A stretch of DNA of 64,000 nt, taken from NCBI RefSeq assembly GCF_014287435.1, contig NZ_JACOPG010000003.1, positions 124,001 through 188,000 on the forward strand. The letters are read 5' to 3'. The notes beneath the pieces are model-generated. The model ran no database searches. It saw nothing but the letters and a program-made list of their open reading frames with translations, and was not told the origin of the DNA. Position numbers and translations under genes: made by a program. Shown here one piece after another: positions 9,054-17,996 of the stretch (the stretch's first letter is position 1; every line of letters begins with the position of its first letter). The stretch is from Roseburia lenta. Its GTDB lineage: Bacteria; Bacillota; Clostridia; Lachnospirales; Lachnospiraceae.

Positions 9054-9091
9054 TGTCAAGCCTTGACAAGACTTGTGGATTTTTTTAGAAT
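9054..9091 (+). promoter_or_regulatory. proS promoter with a palindrome over the -35
   Basis: TTGACA (9063-9068), a 17-bp spacer and TAGAAT (9086-9091) form a near-consensus promoter 33 bp before proS. The -35 hexamer is the right half of the perfect palindrome TGTCAAG-C-CTTGACA (9054-9068), which could be an operator. Confidence 0.7.
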
Positions 9092-9124
9092 AAATGGTAT
9101 TGATGAAAGATGAAGGAGGCCATG

Positions 9125-10564
9125 ATGGCAAAGGATAAAAAATTAGTAGAAGCCATTACATCTATGGATGTTGACTTCGCACAGTGGTATACGGATGTTG
9201 TAAAAAAAGCAGAATTGATGGGCTATTCCAGTGTCAAGGGATGTATGATCTTCAAACCTGCCGGTTATGCGATCTGGGAGAATATCCAGCATGAACTGGA
9301 TCGTAGATTTAAGGAGACGGGTGTAGAGAATGTCTACATGCCAATGTTCATCCCGGAGAGTCTGTTAGAGAGAGAAAAGGATCATGTCGAGGGATTTGCA
9401 CCGGAAGTTGCATGGGTCACCTATGGAGGACTCAATCCATTACAGGAAAGACTTTGTGTCAGACCGACCTCAGAGACTTTGTTCTGCGATTTCTATAAGG
9501 ATGAGATCCAGTCATACAGAGACCTGCCAAAGGTATATAACCAGTGGTGCTCTGTTGTCCGTTGGGAAAAGGAGACCAGACCTTTCCTTCGTTCCAGAGA
9601 GTTCTTGTGGCAGGAAGGTCACACAGCACATGCAACAGCAGAGGAGGCTGAGGAGCGTACACAGCAGATGCTGAACCTCTATGCAGACTTCTGTGAAGAA
9701 GTTCTGGCTATGCCGGTCATCCGCGGACGTAAGACAGACAAGGAAAAGTTCGCAGGTGCAGAGGCAACTTATACGATCGAGGCACTCATGCATGACGGCA
9801 AGGCTTTACAGTCCGGTACCAGCCACAACTTTGGGGATGGTTTTGCCAAGGCATTTGAGATCCAATATACCGATAAGGACAACCAGTTAAAGTATGTACA
9901 TCAGACTTCCTGGGGTATGACCACCCGTCTGATCGGTGCTATCATCATGGTACATGGGGATGATTCCGGTCTGGTACTGCCACCAAGGATCGCTCCGGTT
10001 CAGGTGGATGTCATTCCAATCATGCAGAATAAAGAAGGCGTGCTGGATAAGGCACACGAAGTATTGGAGACCTTGCGTGCAGCAGGACTCCGTGCCAAGT
10101 TAGATGATACGGACAAGTCTCCGGGATGGAAGTTCTCTGAACAGGAGATGCGCGGTATTCCGGTAAGAGTAGAGATGGGACCTCGTGATATCGAGGCAAA
10201 TCAGGCGATCCTTGTTCGTCGTGATACCAGAGAAAAGATCACGGTATCTCTGGATACATTGGCAGAAAAGATCACAGAGATCTTGGATACCATGCAAACA
10301 GAGATGTTAGAGCGTGCAAGAGCACACAGAGATGCGCATACCTACGACGCACACAACTACGAGGAGTTCAAGGACATCGTAGCCAACAAGCCGGGATTTA
10401 TCCGCGGAATGTGGTGTGGTGAGCAGGCTTGTGAAGACAAGATCAAAGAAGAGACAACAGCGACCAGCAGATGTATGCCATTTACACAGGAAAAGATTTC
10501 AGATGTCTGTGTATGTTGTGGAAAACCGGCTAAGAAGTTAGTTTATTGGGGCAAAGCATATTAA
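9125..10564 (+). CDS. proS: Prolyl-tRNA synthetase, archaeal/eukaryotic type
   Basis: Class II enzyme charging tRNA-Pro. 479 residues from ATG 9125, 5 bases after AAGGAGG. The ATGs at 9110 and 9122 fit the ribosome binding site less well. Class II motifs are visible: [15 protein letters not shown] (motif 2) and a late [14 protein letters not shown] region. There is no editing insertion domain between motifs 2 and 3. Instead a C-terminal domain ends with cysteines in WCGEQAC and CVCCGK and a terminal tyrosine (YWGKAY). These are hallmarks of the archaeal/eukaryote-like ProRS group (ProS type 3) rather than the E. coli type. Its stop codon overlaps the cca start by one base. Confidence 0.95.
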   Translation: MAKDKKLVEAITSMDVDFAQWYTDVVKKAELMGYSSVKGCMIFKPAGYAIWENIQHELDRRFKETGVENVYMPMFIPESLLEREKDHVEGFAPEVAWVTYGGLNPLQERLCVRPTSETLFCDFYKDEIQSYRDLPKVYNQWCSVVRWEKETRPFLRSREFLWQEGHTAHATAEEAEERTQQMLNLYADFCEEVLAMPVIRGRKTDKEKFAGAEATYTIEALMHDGKALQSGTSHNFGDGFAKAFEIQYTDKDNQLKYVHQTSWGMTTRLIGAIIMVHGDDSGLVLPPRIAPVQVDVIPIMQNKEGVLDKAHEVLETLRAAGLRAKLDDTDKSPGWKFSEQEMRGIPVRVEMGPRDIEANQAILVRRDTREKITVSLDTLAEKITEILDTMQTEMLERARAHRDAHTYDAHNYEEFKDIVANKPGFIRGMWCGEQACEDKIKEETTATSRCMPFTQEKISDVCVCCGKPAKKLVYWGKAY

Positions 10565-11904
10565 TGAAGATCGTATTACCACAGGACGTAATCACAATTA
10601 TAGATCGTTTGGAAAGTTGCGGACACGAAGCCTACGCGGTAGGTGGCTGTGTCCGCGACAGCATTTTAGGGAAAGAACCGGCGGATTGGGATATCACGAC
10701 CTCGGCATCCCCCCAGGAAGTCAAGGACTTGTTTTCTCATACCATCGATACCGGTATTGCACACGGGACTGTGACGATCATGTGTGGAAAGACCGGTTAT
10801 GAGGTGACGACCTATCGCATTGACGGCGAATACAAGGACGGCAGACACCCAGAGAGTGTCGCCTTTACCAATCTCTTATCCGAAGATCTCAAGCGGCGCG
10901 ATTTTACCATCAATGCCATGGCTTACAATGACAGTCAGGGCTTGGTAGATCTCTTTGACGGCGTGGGCGATCTGAAACGTGGTCTTATACGCTGTGTGGG
11001 ATGTGCGAGTGAGCGATTTTCTGAGGATGCCCTGCGGATGCTCCGTGCCGTGCGTTTTGCAGCACAGTTGGGATTTACGATCGAGCGACAGACCTACGAA
11101 GCGATCTGCACTCTGGCATCGACCATTGCCAAGGTGAGTACAGAGCGCATTATGGTAGAACTGGTCAAACTATTAACATCAGACCACCCGGAGGAGATGC
11201 GGGCTGTCTATGAGAGTGGACTCAGCCGCGTATTTCTGCCGGAGTTTGACGCAATGATGCAGACACCCCAGCATACCATCCACCATCAGTATTCGGTGGG
11301 AGAACATACCATACATGCCATCATGGGGGTTCCGCCAGACCGTATCTTACGACTGACCATGCTTTTTCATGATATCGGAAAGCCCCAGTGCCGTACGACC
11401 GATGCGGATGGCATCGATCATTTCCACGGACACCCGGAAGTGGGGGCGGAGATGACAGGGCAGATTTTGCACCGACTCAAGTTTGATAATGATACGATCC
11501 GCGCGGTCAAGCGCCTGGTCCGTTTTCATGATCTGCGTCCGGCGCTGACCAAAAAGAGCATCCGGCGCAGTATGGTAAAGATGGGGCTGGAATGTTTCCC
11601 ACAGATCTTTACGGTCAAGCGTGCAGACGCTCTGGCGCAGAGTACCTATATGCGGGCGGAAAAATTAGAGGCGATCGACCGTTTTGAAGAACTCTACGAG
11701 GAGATCTTAGCAGACCATGCCTGCATACAGAAAAAGGATCTAGCTATCAACGGCAAGGAACTTTTGGCATTGGGTCTGCCACAGGGAAAACAGATCGGTC
11801 AGGTCCTGGATAAACTCTTTGCCAAGGTGGTCGAAGACCCGGCATGTAATACCAAAGAGATCCTGCTTGCAGAGGCAAGAAAAGAGTTGGAACAGCAGGG
11901 ATAG
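10564..11904 (+). CDS. cca: CCA-adding tRNA nucleotidyltransferase
   Basis: Adds or repairs the 3' CCA of tRNAs. 446 residues starting at the ATG that overlaps the proS stop (TAATG). The class II nucleotidyltransferase head has VGGCVRDSILG and the metal-binding aspartates in ADWDIT. RRDFTINAMAY is the conserved motif B region. The C-terminal half contains an HD motif (LFHDIGKPQC) and a DHFHGHPEVG stretch. A poly(A) polymerase is an alternative for this superfamily. The four tRNA genes in this window lack an encoded CCA, so a CCA-adding role fits. Confidence 0.9.
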   Translation: MKIVLPQDVITIIDRLESCGHEAYAVGGCVRDSILGKEPADWDITTSASPQEVKDLFSHTIDTGIAHGTVTIMCGKTGYEVTTYRIDGEYKDGRHPESVAFTNLLSEDLKRRDFTINAMAYNDSQGLVDLFDGVGDLKRGLIRCVGCASERFSEDALRMLRAVRFAAQLGFTIERQTYEAICTLASTIAKVSTERIMVELVKLLTSDHPEEMRAVYESGLSRVFLPEFDAMMQTPQHTIHHQYSVGEHTIHAIMGVPPDRILRLTMLFHDIGKPQCRTTDADGIDHFHGHPEVGAEMTGQILHRLKFDNDTIRAVKRLVRFHDLRPALTKKSIRRSMVKMGLECFPQIFTVKRADALAQSTYMRAEKLEAIDRFEELYEEILADHACIQKKDLAINGKELLALGLPQGKQIGQVLDKLFAKVVEDPACNTKEILLAEARKELEQQG

Positions 11905-11982
11905 ATAGGTATAATCTGAAGGATTCCTTCATAAGATGAACAGATATCGAAGCATCATGTTCGTCTTATGGAGGATTTTTTT

Positions 11983-12990
11983 ATGTGTGAAAATATAGAG
12001 AAAACACAGGTTGTTATTCCGCGTCTGGGACAGGGAGAAAATTTGCTGGGAGCCTATGCTCTGGAAGTTACGGGCGTGACAAAAGGAAGGGGGAGTCTTT
12101 TTATACATACGGCAGGGGCGGTCTATATGTTAAAGTCTTTTACCGGATCCATGGAAAAAGCACAAGGACTGGCGCAGGTGCTGGCAGAACTAAAGACCTG
12201 GGATCCTGCTGTGGAGCAGATCCTGCCGACACAGGAGGGGGCATATGCGGTCCGGGAAGAAGGCGGACCGACCTATGTTTTAAAGTCTTACCAGCCCGGG
12301 CGGGAGTGTGACGTCAAAAATGCCTTTGAGGTCTTGGAGGGGGCAAGAAAACTGGCAGACCTGCACTTGCAGTTGGAAACGATAGAGACAGACAAAAAGG
12401 AGGTCTTTTTTGCGCCGCAGCATCTGCTGGCGGAGGAAGTCAGACGGCATAACCGGGAACTTAAGAACCTGCGGAATTATATCCGCAAGAAGAAAAAGAA
12501 GACGGGATTTGAGGACTTGTACGAGCAGGCATACGGGACTTTTTACGGACAGGGGGAGCAAGTGGAAGAAGAGATACTTTCCCTAAAGGAAGAATTACAG
12601 TTATGCCATGGCGATTATCACCATCACAATGTCTTGGATTGCAGCGGAACTTCGCACATACAGCATTTTGAGAGCATGCGCATGGACAGCGCCATGAGCG
12701 ATCTGGCAAAATATACGAGAAAAGCCCTGGAAAAGAACCGCTGGAACGCGGAACTGGGCAGGCAGATGCTCATGACCTACCAGAGAGTCCGCCCTTTCCG
12801 CACGGGGGAGTTGCAGCAACTCTATCTGCGCCTTTTGTATCCGGAAAAATTCTGGAAGATCGCCAATCATTACAATAACAACAAAAAGACATGGTCGTCC
12901 AAGCGTGACGGTGACAAATTGCGGCAGATCCTGGCGCAGGAGAAGGCACGTCAGGAATTTCTGGTCTTATTGTATAATCTGGCGGAATAG
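11983..12990 (+). CDS. CotS-like spore coat/APH-fold protein
   Basis: 335 residues from ATG 11983 with a GGAGG at 8 bases. The ATG at 11968 precedes that site. The protein resembles the CotS family, spore coat proteins with an aminoglycoside-phosphotransferase-like fold: N-lobe residues in AVYMLKSFTG and the catalytic-loop-like LCHGDYHHHNVLD. The metal-binding Asp expected a few residues later is replaced (HIQHFESMRMD), so kinase activity may be lost. A basic stretch RKKKKKTGF lies in the middle. The sporulation genes nearby support a spore-related role, but none is shown. Confidence 0.68.
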   Translation: MCENIEKTQVVIPRLGQGENLLGAYALEVTGVTKGRGSLFIHTAGAVYMLKSFTGSMEKAQGLAQVLAELKTWDPAVEQILPTQEGAYAVREEGGPTYVLKSYQPGRECDVKNAFEVLEGARKLADLHLQLETIETDKKEVFFAPQHLLAEEVRRHNRELKNLRNYIRKKKKKTGFEDLYEQAYGTFYGQGEQVEEEILSLKEELQLCHGDYHHHNVLDCSGTSHIQHFESMRMDSAMSDLAKYTRKALEKNRWNAELGRQMLMTYQRVRPFRTGELQQLYLRLLYPEKFWKIANHYNNNKKTWSSKRDGDKLRQILAQEKARQEFLVLLYNLAE

Positions 12991-13004
12991 TTTATAATCG
13001 ACCT

Positions 13005-14264
13005 ATGAAAAACATAAGAAAAACAAGCGGTATTCTGCTGTGTCTGCTTGCTTGTCTTGGCGCTCTGAGTGCCTGTGGGAAAGAGGAATCGAACGAACCT
13101 TTTACCTATCGTGCGCCTGCCGCAAAGCAAGAGGAGGAGAAGGCAGACACGGAAGAAGATACGCAGGATTTTGTTATTGAACAAATGGATATGGTGGGAG
13201 AGACGATGACCCTGTATGCGCCGGAGTCTGAACGTCAGGTGCGCTATGCTTATACGCTGGGAACCCGTTTTATGGATAAGTATGGGGATTCTTATAGTTC
13301 GATCCATTTTACACCAGGGCAGGTTGTACAACTCGGGGACATTACGGCGGCATCTGCCCTGAGCAGCGTGAAGATGTCTGATCAGGTCTGGAATCAGACA
13401 GATGTCACCAATTACAAGATCGACATGGGAAAAGGGATCTTTACGATCGGGCAGACCCAGTACCGGATCACTTCCAATACTATGGCTTTTTCTCAGGATG
13501 CAAGCATTAGTTTGGATATGATCGGGACGGATGACACCTTGCAGGTTATTGGCAAGGACAAAGAGGTCTGGTCCGTCATTGTGACGACTGGGCATGGGTA
13601 TATCCAATTGCAGAATTCTTCCATCTTTGTGGATAGTATGATCTGTATCGGCAACCGGATCTTTACTAAGATCACTGGGGATATGCTTCTGGAGGTGCCG
13701 GAAGGAACCTATGCCATCACGGTTGCCAACAAGGGCTATGGCGGAACCGGGACATATACCGTGGCACGCGGAGAGACAACGTTAGTTGATCTTGATCAGT
13801 TAAAAGGCAGTGGACCAAAAGTATGTCAGTTGACGGTTACATCTGAAGTGGCAGGTGCATCGGTCTACATTGACGGACAGCAGATCACGGTCGGACAGGC
13901 AGTGCCGGTTACCTATGGATCTCATACCCTAAAGGTTGTGGCAGAGGGATATGATGACTGGCAAAAGACACTGATCGTCAATTCCGAAAGTGCGACGATC
14001 TCACTGGATCTGGCAGAAAGTGAGAGCACGACAGGGGATAAGCAGAGTGAAGAAGATACATCAACATCTTCCGATACCGGTAAGAGCAGCGGTTCATCAA
14101 ACAGCAGTACCAATAGTAACAAGTCTACCGGATCGACCAGCAAGAGTTCATCAAGTAAGAGCAGTTCGTCCAAGACTTCGGACAGCAGTTCTTCCAGTCT
14201 TACGGATACGGACTACCTGACGACCATTTCAAAGATGTTATCTACATTGCTTGACGAAAATTAG
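13005..14264 (+). CDS. PEGA-domain lipoprotein with Ser-rich tail
   Basis: 419 residues. A signal peptide ends in the lipobox LSAC, so the protein should be lipid-anchored outside the membrane. A conserved body without a recognised fold spans about residues 50-260. A PEGA-like beta domain follows (SEVAGASVYIDGQQI, GSHTLKVVAEGYDDWQK, about residues 270-330). The last 80 residues are almost all Ser, Thr, Lys, Gly and Asn (TSSDTGKSSGSSNSS), a low-complexity linker. The function is unknown. PEGA domains are commonly found in surface or envelope proteins. It starts 14 bp after the CotS-like gene and may be cotranscribed with it. Confidence 0.75.
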   Translation: MKNIRKTSGILLCLLACLGALSACGKEESNEPFTYRAPAAKQEEEKADTEEDTQDFVIEQMDMVGETMTLYAPESERQVRYAYTLGTRFMDKYGDSYSSIHFTPGQVVQLGDITAASALSSVKMSDQVWNQTDVTNYKIDMGKGIFTIGQTQYRITSNTMAFSQDASISLDMIGTDDTLQVIGKDKEVWSVIVTTGHGYIQLQNSSIFVDSMICIGNRIFTKITGDMLLEVPEGTYAITVANKGYGGTGTYTVARGETTLVDLDQLKGSGPKVCQLTVTSEVAGASVYIDGQQITVGQAVPVTYGSHTLKVVAEGYDDWQKTLIVNSESATISLDLAESESTTGDKQSEEDTSTSSDTGKSSGSSNSSTNSNKSTGSTSKSSSSKSSSSKTSDSSSSSLTDTDYLTTISKMLSTLLDEN

Positions 14265-14308
14265 TCTGGCAATTATCATAAAAACAGAACACATATAAGG
14301 AGGATACT

Positions 14309-16042
14309 ATGGGTTACAAAGAGCAGTATATGCAGTGGCTGGAAAGCGACTACATGGATGAGGCTACAAAGGAAGAACTGCGTCAGATCGCAGGAGATGA
14401 GAAGGAGATCGAGGAGAGATTCTACACGGAATTGGAATTTGGCACCGCGGGTCTCCGTGGTATTATCGGTGCAGGCTGTAATCGTATGAATGAATATACC
14501 GTGCGCAAGGCAACACAGGGGCTTGCCAACTACATCTTAAAGGTCGGCGGTCAGGATCGCGGCGTAGCGATCGCCTACGATTCCAGACATATGTCACCGG
14601 AATTCGCAGATGTAGCAGCACTTTGCTTAGCAGCAAACGGCATTAAGGCATATGTGTTTGAATCCCTTCGTCCAACACCGGAATTATCTTATGCTGTACG
14701 TAAATTACATACAATTGCTGGTATTAATATTACTGCAAGTCATAATCCACCAGAGTACAATGGCTACAAAGTATATTGGGAAGATGGTGCGCAGATCACA
14801 CCGCCACATGACAGCGGCATCATGAACGAGGTTAAGGCGATCTCAGACTACGCTGTATGCAAGAAGATGGACAAGGATGCAGCCATTGCAGCAGGTCTGT
14901 ATCAGACGATCGGTGCGGATATCGACGATCCTTATATCGAAGAGTTAAAGAAATTAGTCGTACATCAGGATGCTATTGATGCAGTGGGATCTCAGATCAA
15001 GGTCGTTTACACACCACTGCATGGTACCGGAAACATCCCGGTGCGACGTGTCTTAAAAGAACTTGGCTTTACCAATGTCTATGTGGTACCGGAGCAGGAA
15101 TTGCCGGATGGAGATTTCCCTACCGTTTCCTATCCGAACCCGGAGGCAAAGGAAGCCTTCATTTTGGGACTGGCATTGGCAAAGAAAGTGGATGCTGATC
15201 TTGTTCTTGCGACAGACCCGGATGCTGACCGACTTGGCGTATATGTCAAGGATGCCAAGACCGGCGAGTATCATCCTCTGACCGGTAATATGTCAGGCTG
15301 TCTGATCGGCGATTATCTGATCGGACAAAAGAAAGAGTTACAGGGACTGCCGGAAGATGGTGTCTTTGTGCGTTCAATCGTCTCTACCAACATGGCAGAT
15401 GCGATCGCAGACTACTACGGCATCGAATTGGTTGAAGTTTTGACTGGATTTAAGTTCATCGGTCAGAAGATCTTAGAAATGGAAAAGACAGGCAAGGGAA
15501 CTTACCTCTTTGGTATGGAAGAAAGTTACGGCTGTCTGACAGGCACCTATGCAAGAGATAAGGATGCGGTTGTGGCTTCTATGGCTCTTTGTGAGGCTGC
15601 CGCATATTACAAGACCAAGAATATGACCCTCTGGGATGCTATGATCGCTATGTATGAGCGTTATGGTTATTATCAGGATGGCATTACAGCCATTACCTTA
15701 AAGGGCATCGAGGGCTTGGAAAAGATCGGACAGATCATGAATACCCTGCGTGCAGAGGCACCAAAGGAGATCGGTGCTTATCAGGTGACAGCCGTCCGCG
15801 ATTATAAGAACGATACGATCACTGATATTGCTACCGGTGCCGTACGCCCGACCGGACTTCCAAGTTCCAATGTGCTTTATTATGAACTGACGGATGATGC
15901 ATGGGTATGCGTCCGTCCTTCCGGTACAGAGCCAAAGGTTAAATTCTATTTTGGTATCAAGGGAAGTTCCCTGGCGGATGCAGATGCTAAGGCAGAGGCT
16001 ATGAAAGCGGCTGTCAATGCCTTGGTAGAAAAGATGTTGTAG
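14309..16042 (+). CDS. pgcA: Alpha-phosphoglucomutase / phosphomannomutase family
   Basis: Interconverts glucose-1-phosphate and glucose-6-phosphate (or the mannose equivalents). The 577-residue length is close to Bacillus PgcA. The active-site serine is in ITASHNPPEYNGYKVYW. The metal-binding loop is ATDPDADRLGV, the sugar-binding loop GMEESYGC, and the phosphate-binding loop near the C-terminus VRPSGTEPKVKFY. The start has an AGGAGG ribosome binding site. It would feed cell-wall and glycogen-type sugar nucleotides. The exact sugar preference is not readable. Confidence 0.93.
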   Translation: MGYKEQYMQWLESDYMDEATKEELRQIAGDEKEIEERFYTELEFGTAGLRGIIGAGCNRMNEYTVRKATQGLANYILKVGGQDRGVAIAYDSRHMSPEFADVAALCLAANGIKAYVFESLRPTPELSYAVRKLHTIAGINITASHNPPEYNGYKVYWEDGAQITPPHDSGIMNEVKAISDYAVCKKMDKDAAIAAGLYQTIGADIDDPYIEELKKLVVHQDAIDAVGSQIKVVYTPLHGTGNIPVRRVLKELGFTNVYVVPEQELPDGDFPTVSYPNPEAKEAFILGLALAKKVDADLVLATDPDADRLGVYVKDAKTGEYHPLTGNMSGCLIGDYLIGQKKELQGLPEDGVFVRSIVSTNMADAIADYYGIELVEVLTGFKFIGQKILEMEKTGKGTYLFGMEESYGCLTGTYARDKDAVVASMALCEAAAYYKTKNMTLWDAMIAMYERYGYYQDGITAITLKGIEGLEKIGQIMNTLRAEAPKEIGAYQVTAVRDYKNDTITDIATGAVRPTGLPSSNVLYYELTDDAWVCVRPSGTEPKVKFYFGIKGSSLADADAKAEAMKAAVNALVEKML

Positions 16043-16122
16043 TATTCTTACACAAAGATTATTTATTATTTTGTATAATATGGAAAAACGTCGGGAAACC
16101 TTGAAAATATAAGGGCTTTGCC

Positions 16123-16151
16123 TTGACAAAAATAGGTAAAACCTTTATAAA
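16123..16151 (+). promoter_or_regulatory. Promoter of hup
   Basis: TTGACA (16123-16128), a 17-bp spacer and TATAAA (16146-16151). It precedes hup by about 74 bp. The rest of the 182-bp gap after the mutase gene is AT-rich and shows nothing else clear. Confidence 0.75.
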
Positions 16152-16224
16152 TATTTTTGTAGTTATTTTGGAGGCAGACCTCTGACATAATATTTTATTT
16201 TATATTCCATAGGAGGAAGTTAAT

Positions 16225-16497
16225 ATGAACAAAACAGAATTAGTTGCAGCTATGGCTAGCAAGGCAGATCTTTCAAAAAAGGATGCAGAAGCAGCATTAA
16301 AGGCATTTACAGATGTTGTTGCAGAAGAACTCAAGAAGGGTGAGAAGATCCAGTTAGTTGGATTCGGTACTTTTGAAGTATCTGAGAGAGCTGCTAGAAC
16401 AGGAAGAAATCCTCAGACTGGCGCTGAGATGAAGATCCCGGCTTCTAAGGCTCCTAAGTTCAAGGCTGGTAAGGCTTTAAAGGATATGATGAACTAA
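16225..16497 (+). CDS. hup: HU-family nucleoid DNA-binding protein
   Basis: 90 residues, the standard HU length. It opens with [20 protein letters not shown]. The conserved arm and core motifs are VGFGTFEV and [20 protein letters not shown] dimers bend and compact DNA with little sequence preference. It has its own consensus promoter, an AGGAGG-type ribosome binding site and a strong terminator, so it is monocistronic and probably highly expressed. Confidence 0.97.
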   Translation: MNKTELVAAMASKADLSKKDAEAALKAFTDVVAEELKKGEKIQLVGFGTFEVSERAARTGRNPQTGAEMKIPASKAPKFKAGKALKDMMN

Positions 16498-16520
16498 TTC
16501 ATATTGTTTTATGAACATCT

Positions 16521-16550
16521 GGCTCAAAACTTCGGTTTTGAGCCTTTTTT
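16521..16550 (+). terminator. Terminator after hup
   Basis: GGCTCAAAAC (16521-16530), TTCG tetraloop, GTTTTGAGCC (16535-16544) and six T residues. A textbook intrinsic terminator. Confidence 0.95.
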
Positions 16551-16576
16551 GTATAAGCAGGAAGGAAGTAAGGACA

Positions 16577-16816
16577 ATGCGCTTAGATAAGTTTTTGAAG
16601 GTGTCCCGTCTGATCAAACGCCGCACTGTGGCAAACGAGGCGTGTGATGCAGGGCGTGTCATGGTCAATGGCAAAGAGGCAAAGGCTTCGGTCAAGGTCA
16701 AGGTAGGAGACATCATTGAGATCGCCTTTGGCAACAAGCCGGTCAAGGTCGAGGTGCTGGCACTCTTAGATACGACCAAAAAGGAAGAGGCAAAGGACAT
16801 GTTCCGTTACCTATAG
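16577..16816 (+). CDS. rqcP: S4-domain ribosome quality-control factor RqcP (YabO)
   Basis: 79 residues from ATG 16577, with a GGAAGTAAGGA-type site. An in-frame ATG at 16511 lies within the hup terminator. The whole protein is a single S4 RNA-binding fold (MRLDKFLKVSRLIKRRTVAN, then GRVMVNGKEAKASVKVKVGD). In Bacillus, YabO/RqcP binds 50S subunits and acts with RqcH in C-terminal alanine tailing of stalled peptides. Position directly before yabP-yabQ-divIC is the same as in Bacillus and supports the assignment over the related HslR heat-shock protein. Confidence 0.9.
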   Translation: MRLDKFLKVSRLIKRRTVANEACDAGRVMVNGKEAKASVKVKVGDIIEIAFGNKPVKVEVLALLDTTKKEEAKDMFRYL

Positions 16817-16885
16817 GAATTGCTGTCATAAAGTTGGATTTCTGACATAGGATAGAGATATAAGAATGTATCAGGAGGAGATCCT

Positions 16886-17170
16886 ATGGAAGAAAAACAG
16901 GTCATGACCAACCACAAATTATTGATGACGAACCGCAAAGGGATCAGCCTTACCGGGATTTTAGATGTGATCTCCTTTGATCTGCGGGAGATCTTATTGG
17001 AAACCTCGGAGGGGATGCTTACCATCAAGGGCAATGATCTCCATATCAACCGCCTGTCTGTGGAAAAAGGCGATCTGGAAGTAGAAGGCAGGGTAGACGC
17101 CTTGCTCTATTCCGAAGTTGTCTCCGCTAAGGCGATGGGCGAGAGTTTTTTAGGACGGATGTTTAAATAA
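16886..17170 (+). CDS. yabP: Sporulation protein YabP
   Basis: 94 residues of small YabP/YqfC-type fold: NRKGISLTGILDVISFDLRE, then the repeat-like ILLETSEGMLTIKGNDLHIN. Members are needed for spore formation or coat/cortex development, with unclear molecular action. The start has a GGAGAT ribosome binding site, and its stop overlaps the ATG of yabQ (TAATG), so they are translationally coupled. Confidence 0.9.
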   Translation: MEEKQVMTNHKLLMTNRKGISLTGILDVISFDLREILLETSEGMLTIKGNDLHINRLSVEKGDLEVEGRVDALLYSEVVSAKAMGESFLGRMFK

Positions 17171-17595
17171 TGCATTTGTATTCTTTTGTGACGGAACAGG
17201 GACATATCCTCTGGGTCATGTTTCTTCTGGGCATAGGTCTGGGATTGGGATACGATCTAATCCGCACCCTGCGACGCATCAGCAAAATTACCAAAGAGGG
17301 GGCGGCTCTGGGCGATTTTTCCTATTGGATCGTTGCAGGTCTTGTTATTTGGCAGGTACAAAATGCAGAAACGGAGGGGATTTTACGTTTTTGTCAATTA
17401 TTTATAGGTGCAGCCGGGATGATTTTGTATTATGCTATAGGTAGTAAGTTGGCAAGACGGATATTGTATGTCCCACTTGCTGTCATCTGTAAATTTTTTT
17501 CAAGCCTTTACCGCTATATGGGGAAAGGCTGTGATCGTCTGTTTGCCTTTCTGGCAAAATGGACAGAACAAAAAGAAAAAAGGGACGATATATGA
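17170..17595 (+). CDS. yabQ: Sporulation membrane protein YabQ
   Basis: 141 residues with about four hydrophobic helices (beginning at ILWVMFLLGIGLGLGYDLIR) and a charged C-terminal tail. It matches the YabQ family in length, topology and position between yabP and divIC. In Bacillus YabQ is a forespore-outer-membrane protein needed for cortex formation. Its stop overlaps the divIC start (ATGA). Confidence 0.88.
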   Translation: MHLYSFVTEQGHILWVMFLLGIGLGLGYDLIRTLRRISKITKEGAALGDFSYWIVAGLVIWQVQNAETEGILRFCQLFIGAAGMILYYAIGSKLARRILYVPLAVICKFFSSLYRYMGKGCDRLFAFLAKWTEQKEKRDDI

Positions 17596-17894
17596 GTAGA
17601 AGACCGAGAAAGAAAAAGAAAAATAGAAATAGCGCAGGAAGGATCTCTTTTCTCTGCATTGGTATATTCTTAGTGCTGGTGCTCTCCGTGCAGATGGTGC
17701 GCCTATACCAGAAGAATGAGGCCTTGGTGCAGACGGAGCAGACCAAGCAGAAAGAACTGAGCGAGCAAGAGGACAAGCAAAAGGAACTGGAGGAACAGGA
17801 ACAGTATATCCAGTCGGATGAATACAAAGAAAAAGTTGCCAAGGATAAATTGGGCTTGGTTTATGATAATGAGACGATTTTTCGCGAAAAATAG
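17592..17894 (+). CDS. divIC: Septum formation initiator DivIC/FtsL-like protein
   Basis: 100 residues from ATG 17592, coupled to yabQ by ATGA overlap, with an AGGGA site. It has a very basic N-terminus (RRPRKKKKNRN), one transmembrane helix (ISFLCIGIFLVLVLSVQMV) and then a coiled coil rich in Lys, Glu and Gln (KQKELSEQEDKQKELEEQEQ). It ends with the DivIC-type motif VAKDKLGLVYDNETIF. It joins the divisome with FtsL/DivIB in known systems. Length and layout fit the family. Confidence 0.9.
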   Translation: MSRRPRKKKKNRNSAGRISFLCIGIFLVLVLSVQMVRLYQKNEALVQTEQTKQKELSEQEDKQKELEEQEQYIQSDEYKEKVAKDKLGLVYDNETIFREK

Positions 17895-17923
17895 AACATA
17901 AAGATGATAGAAAAAAGATAAGC

Positions 17924-17966
17924 AGGACTTCCTTTGACAAATAATGCAGGGAAGTCCTTTTATAAT
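17924..17966 (+). promoter_or_regulatory. spoIIE promoter region, 21-bp spacing with Spo0A-box-like site
   Basis: TTGACA (17934-17939) and TATAAT (17961-17966) are separated by 21 bp, too long for ordinary sigma-A use but like the Spo0A-activated spoIIE/spoIIG promoters of Bacillus. TTTGACA (17933-17939) on the reverse strand reads TGTCAAA, 6 of 7 to the 0A box TGTCGAA. A perfect 9-bp inverted repeat AGGACTTCC/GGAAGTCCT (17924-17932, 17950-17958) encloses the -35. It could also be a weak terminator for divIC. Confidence 0.6.
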
Positions 17967-17996
17967 AGCCTCTGCAAGTGAAATAGGAGGCACATT

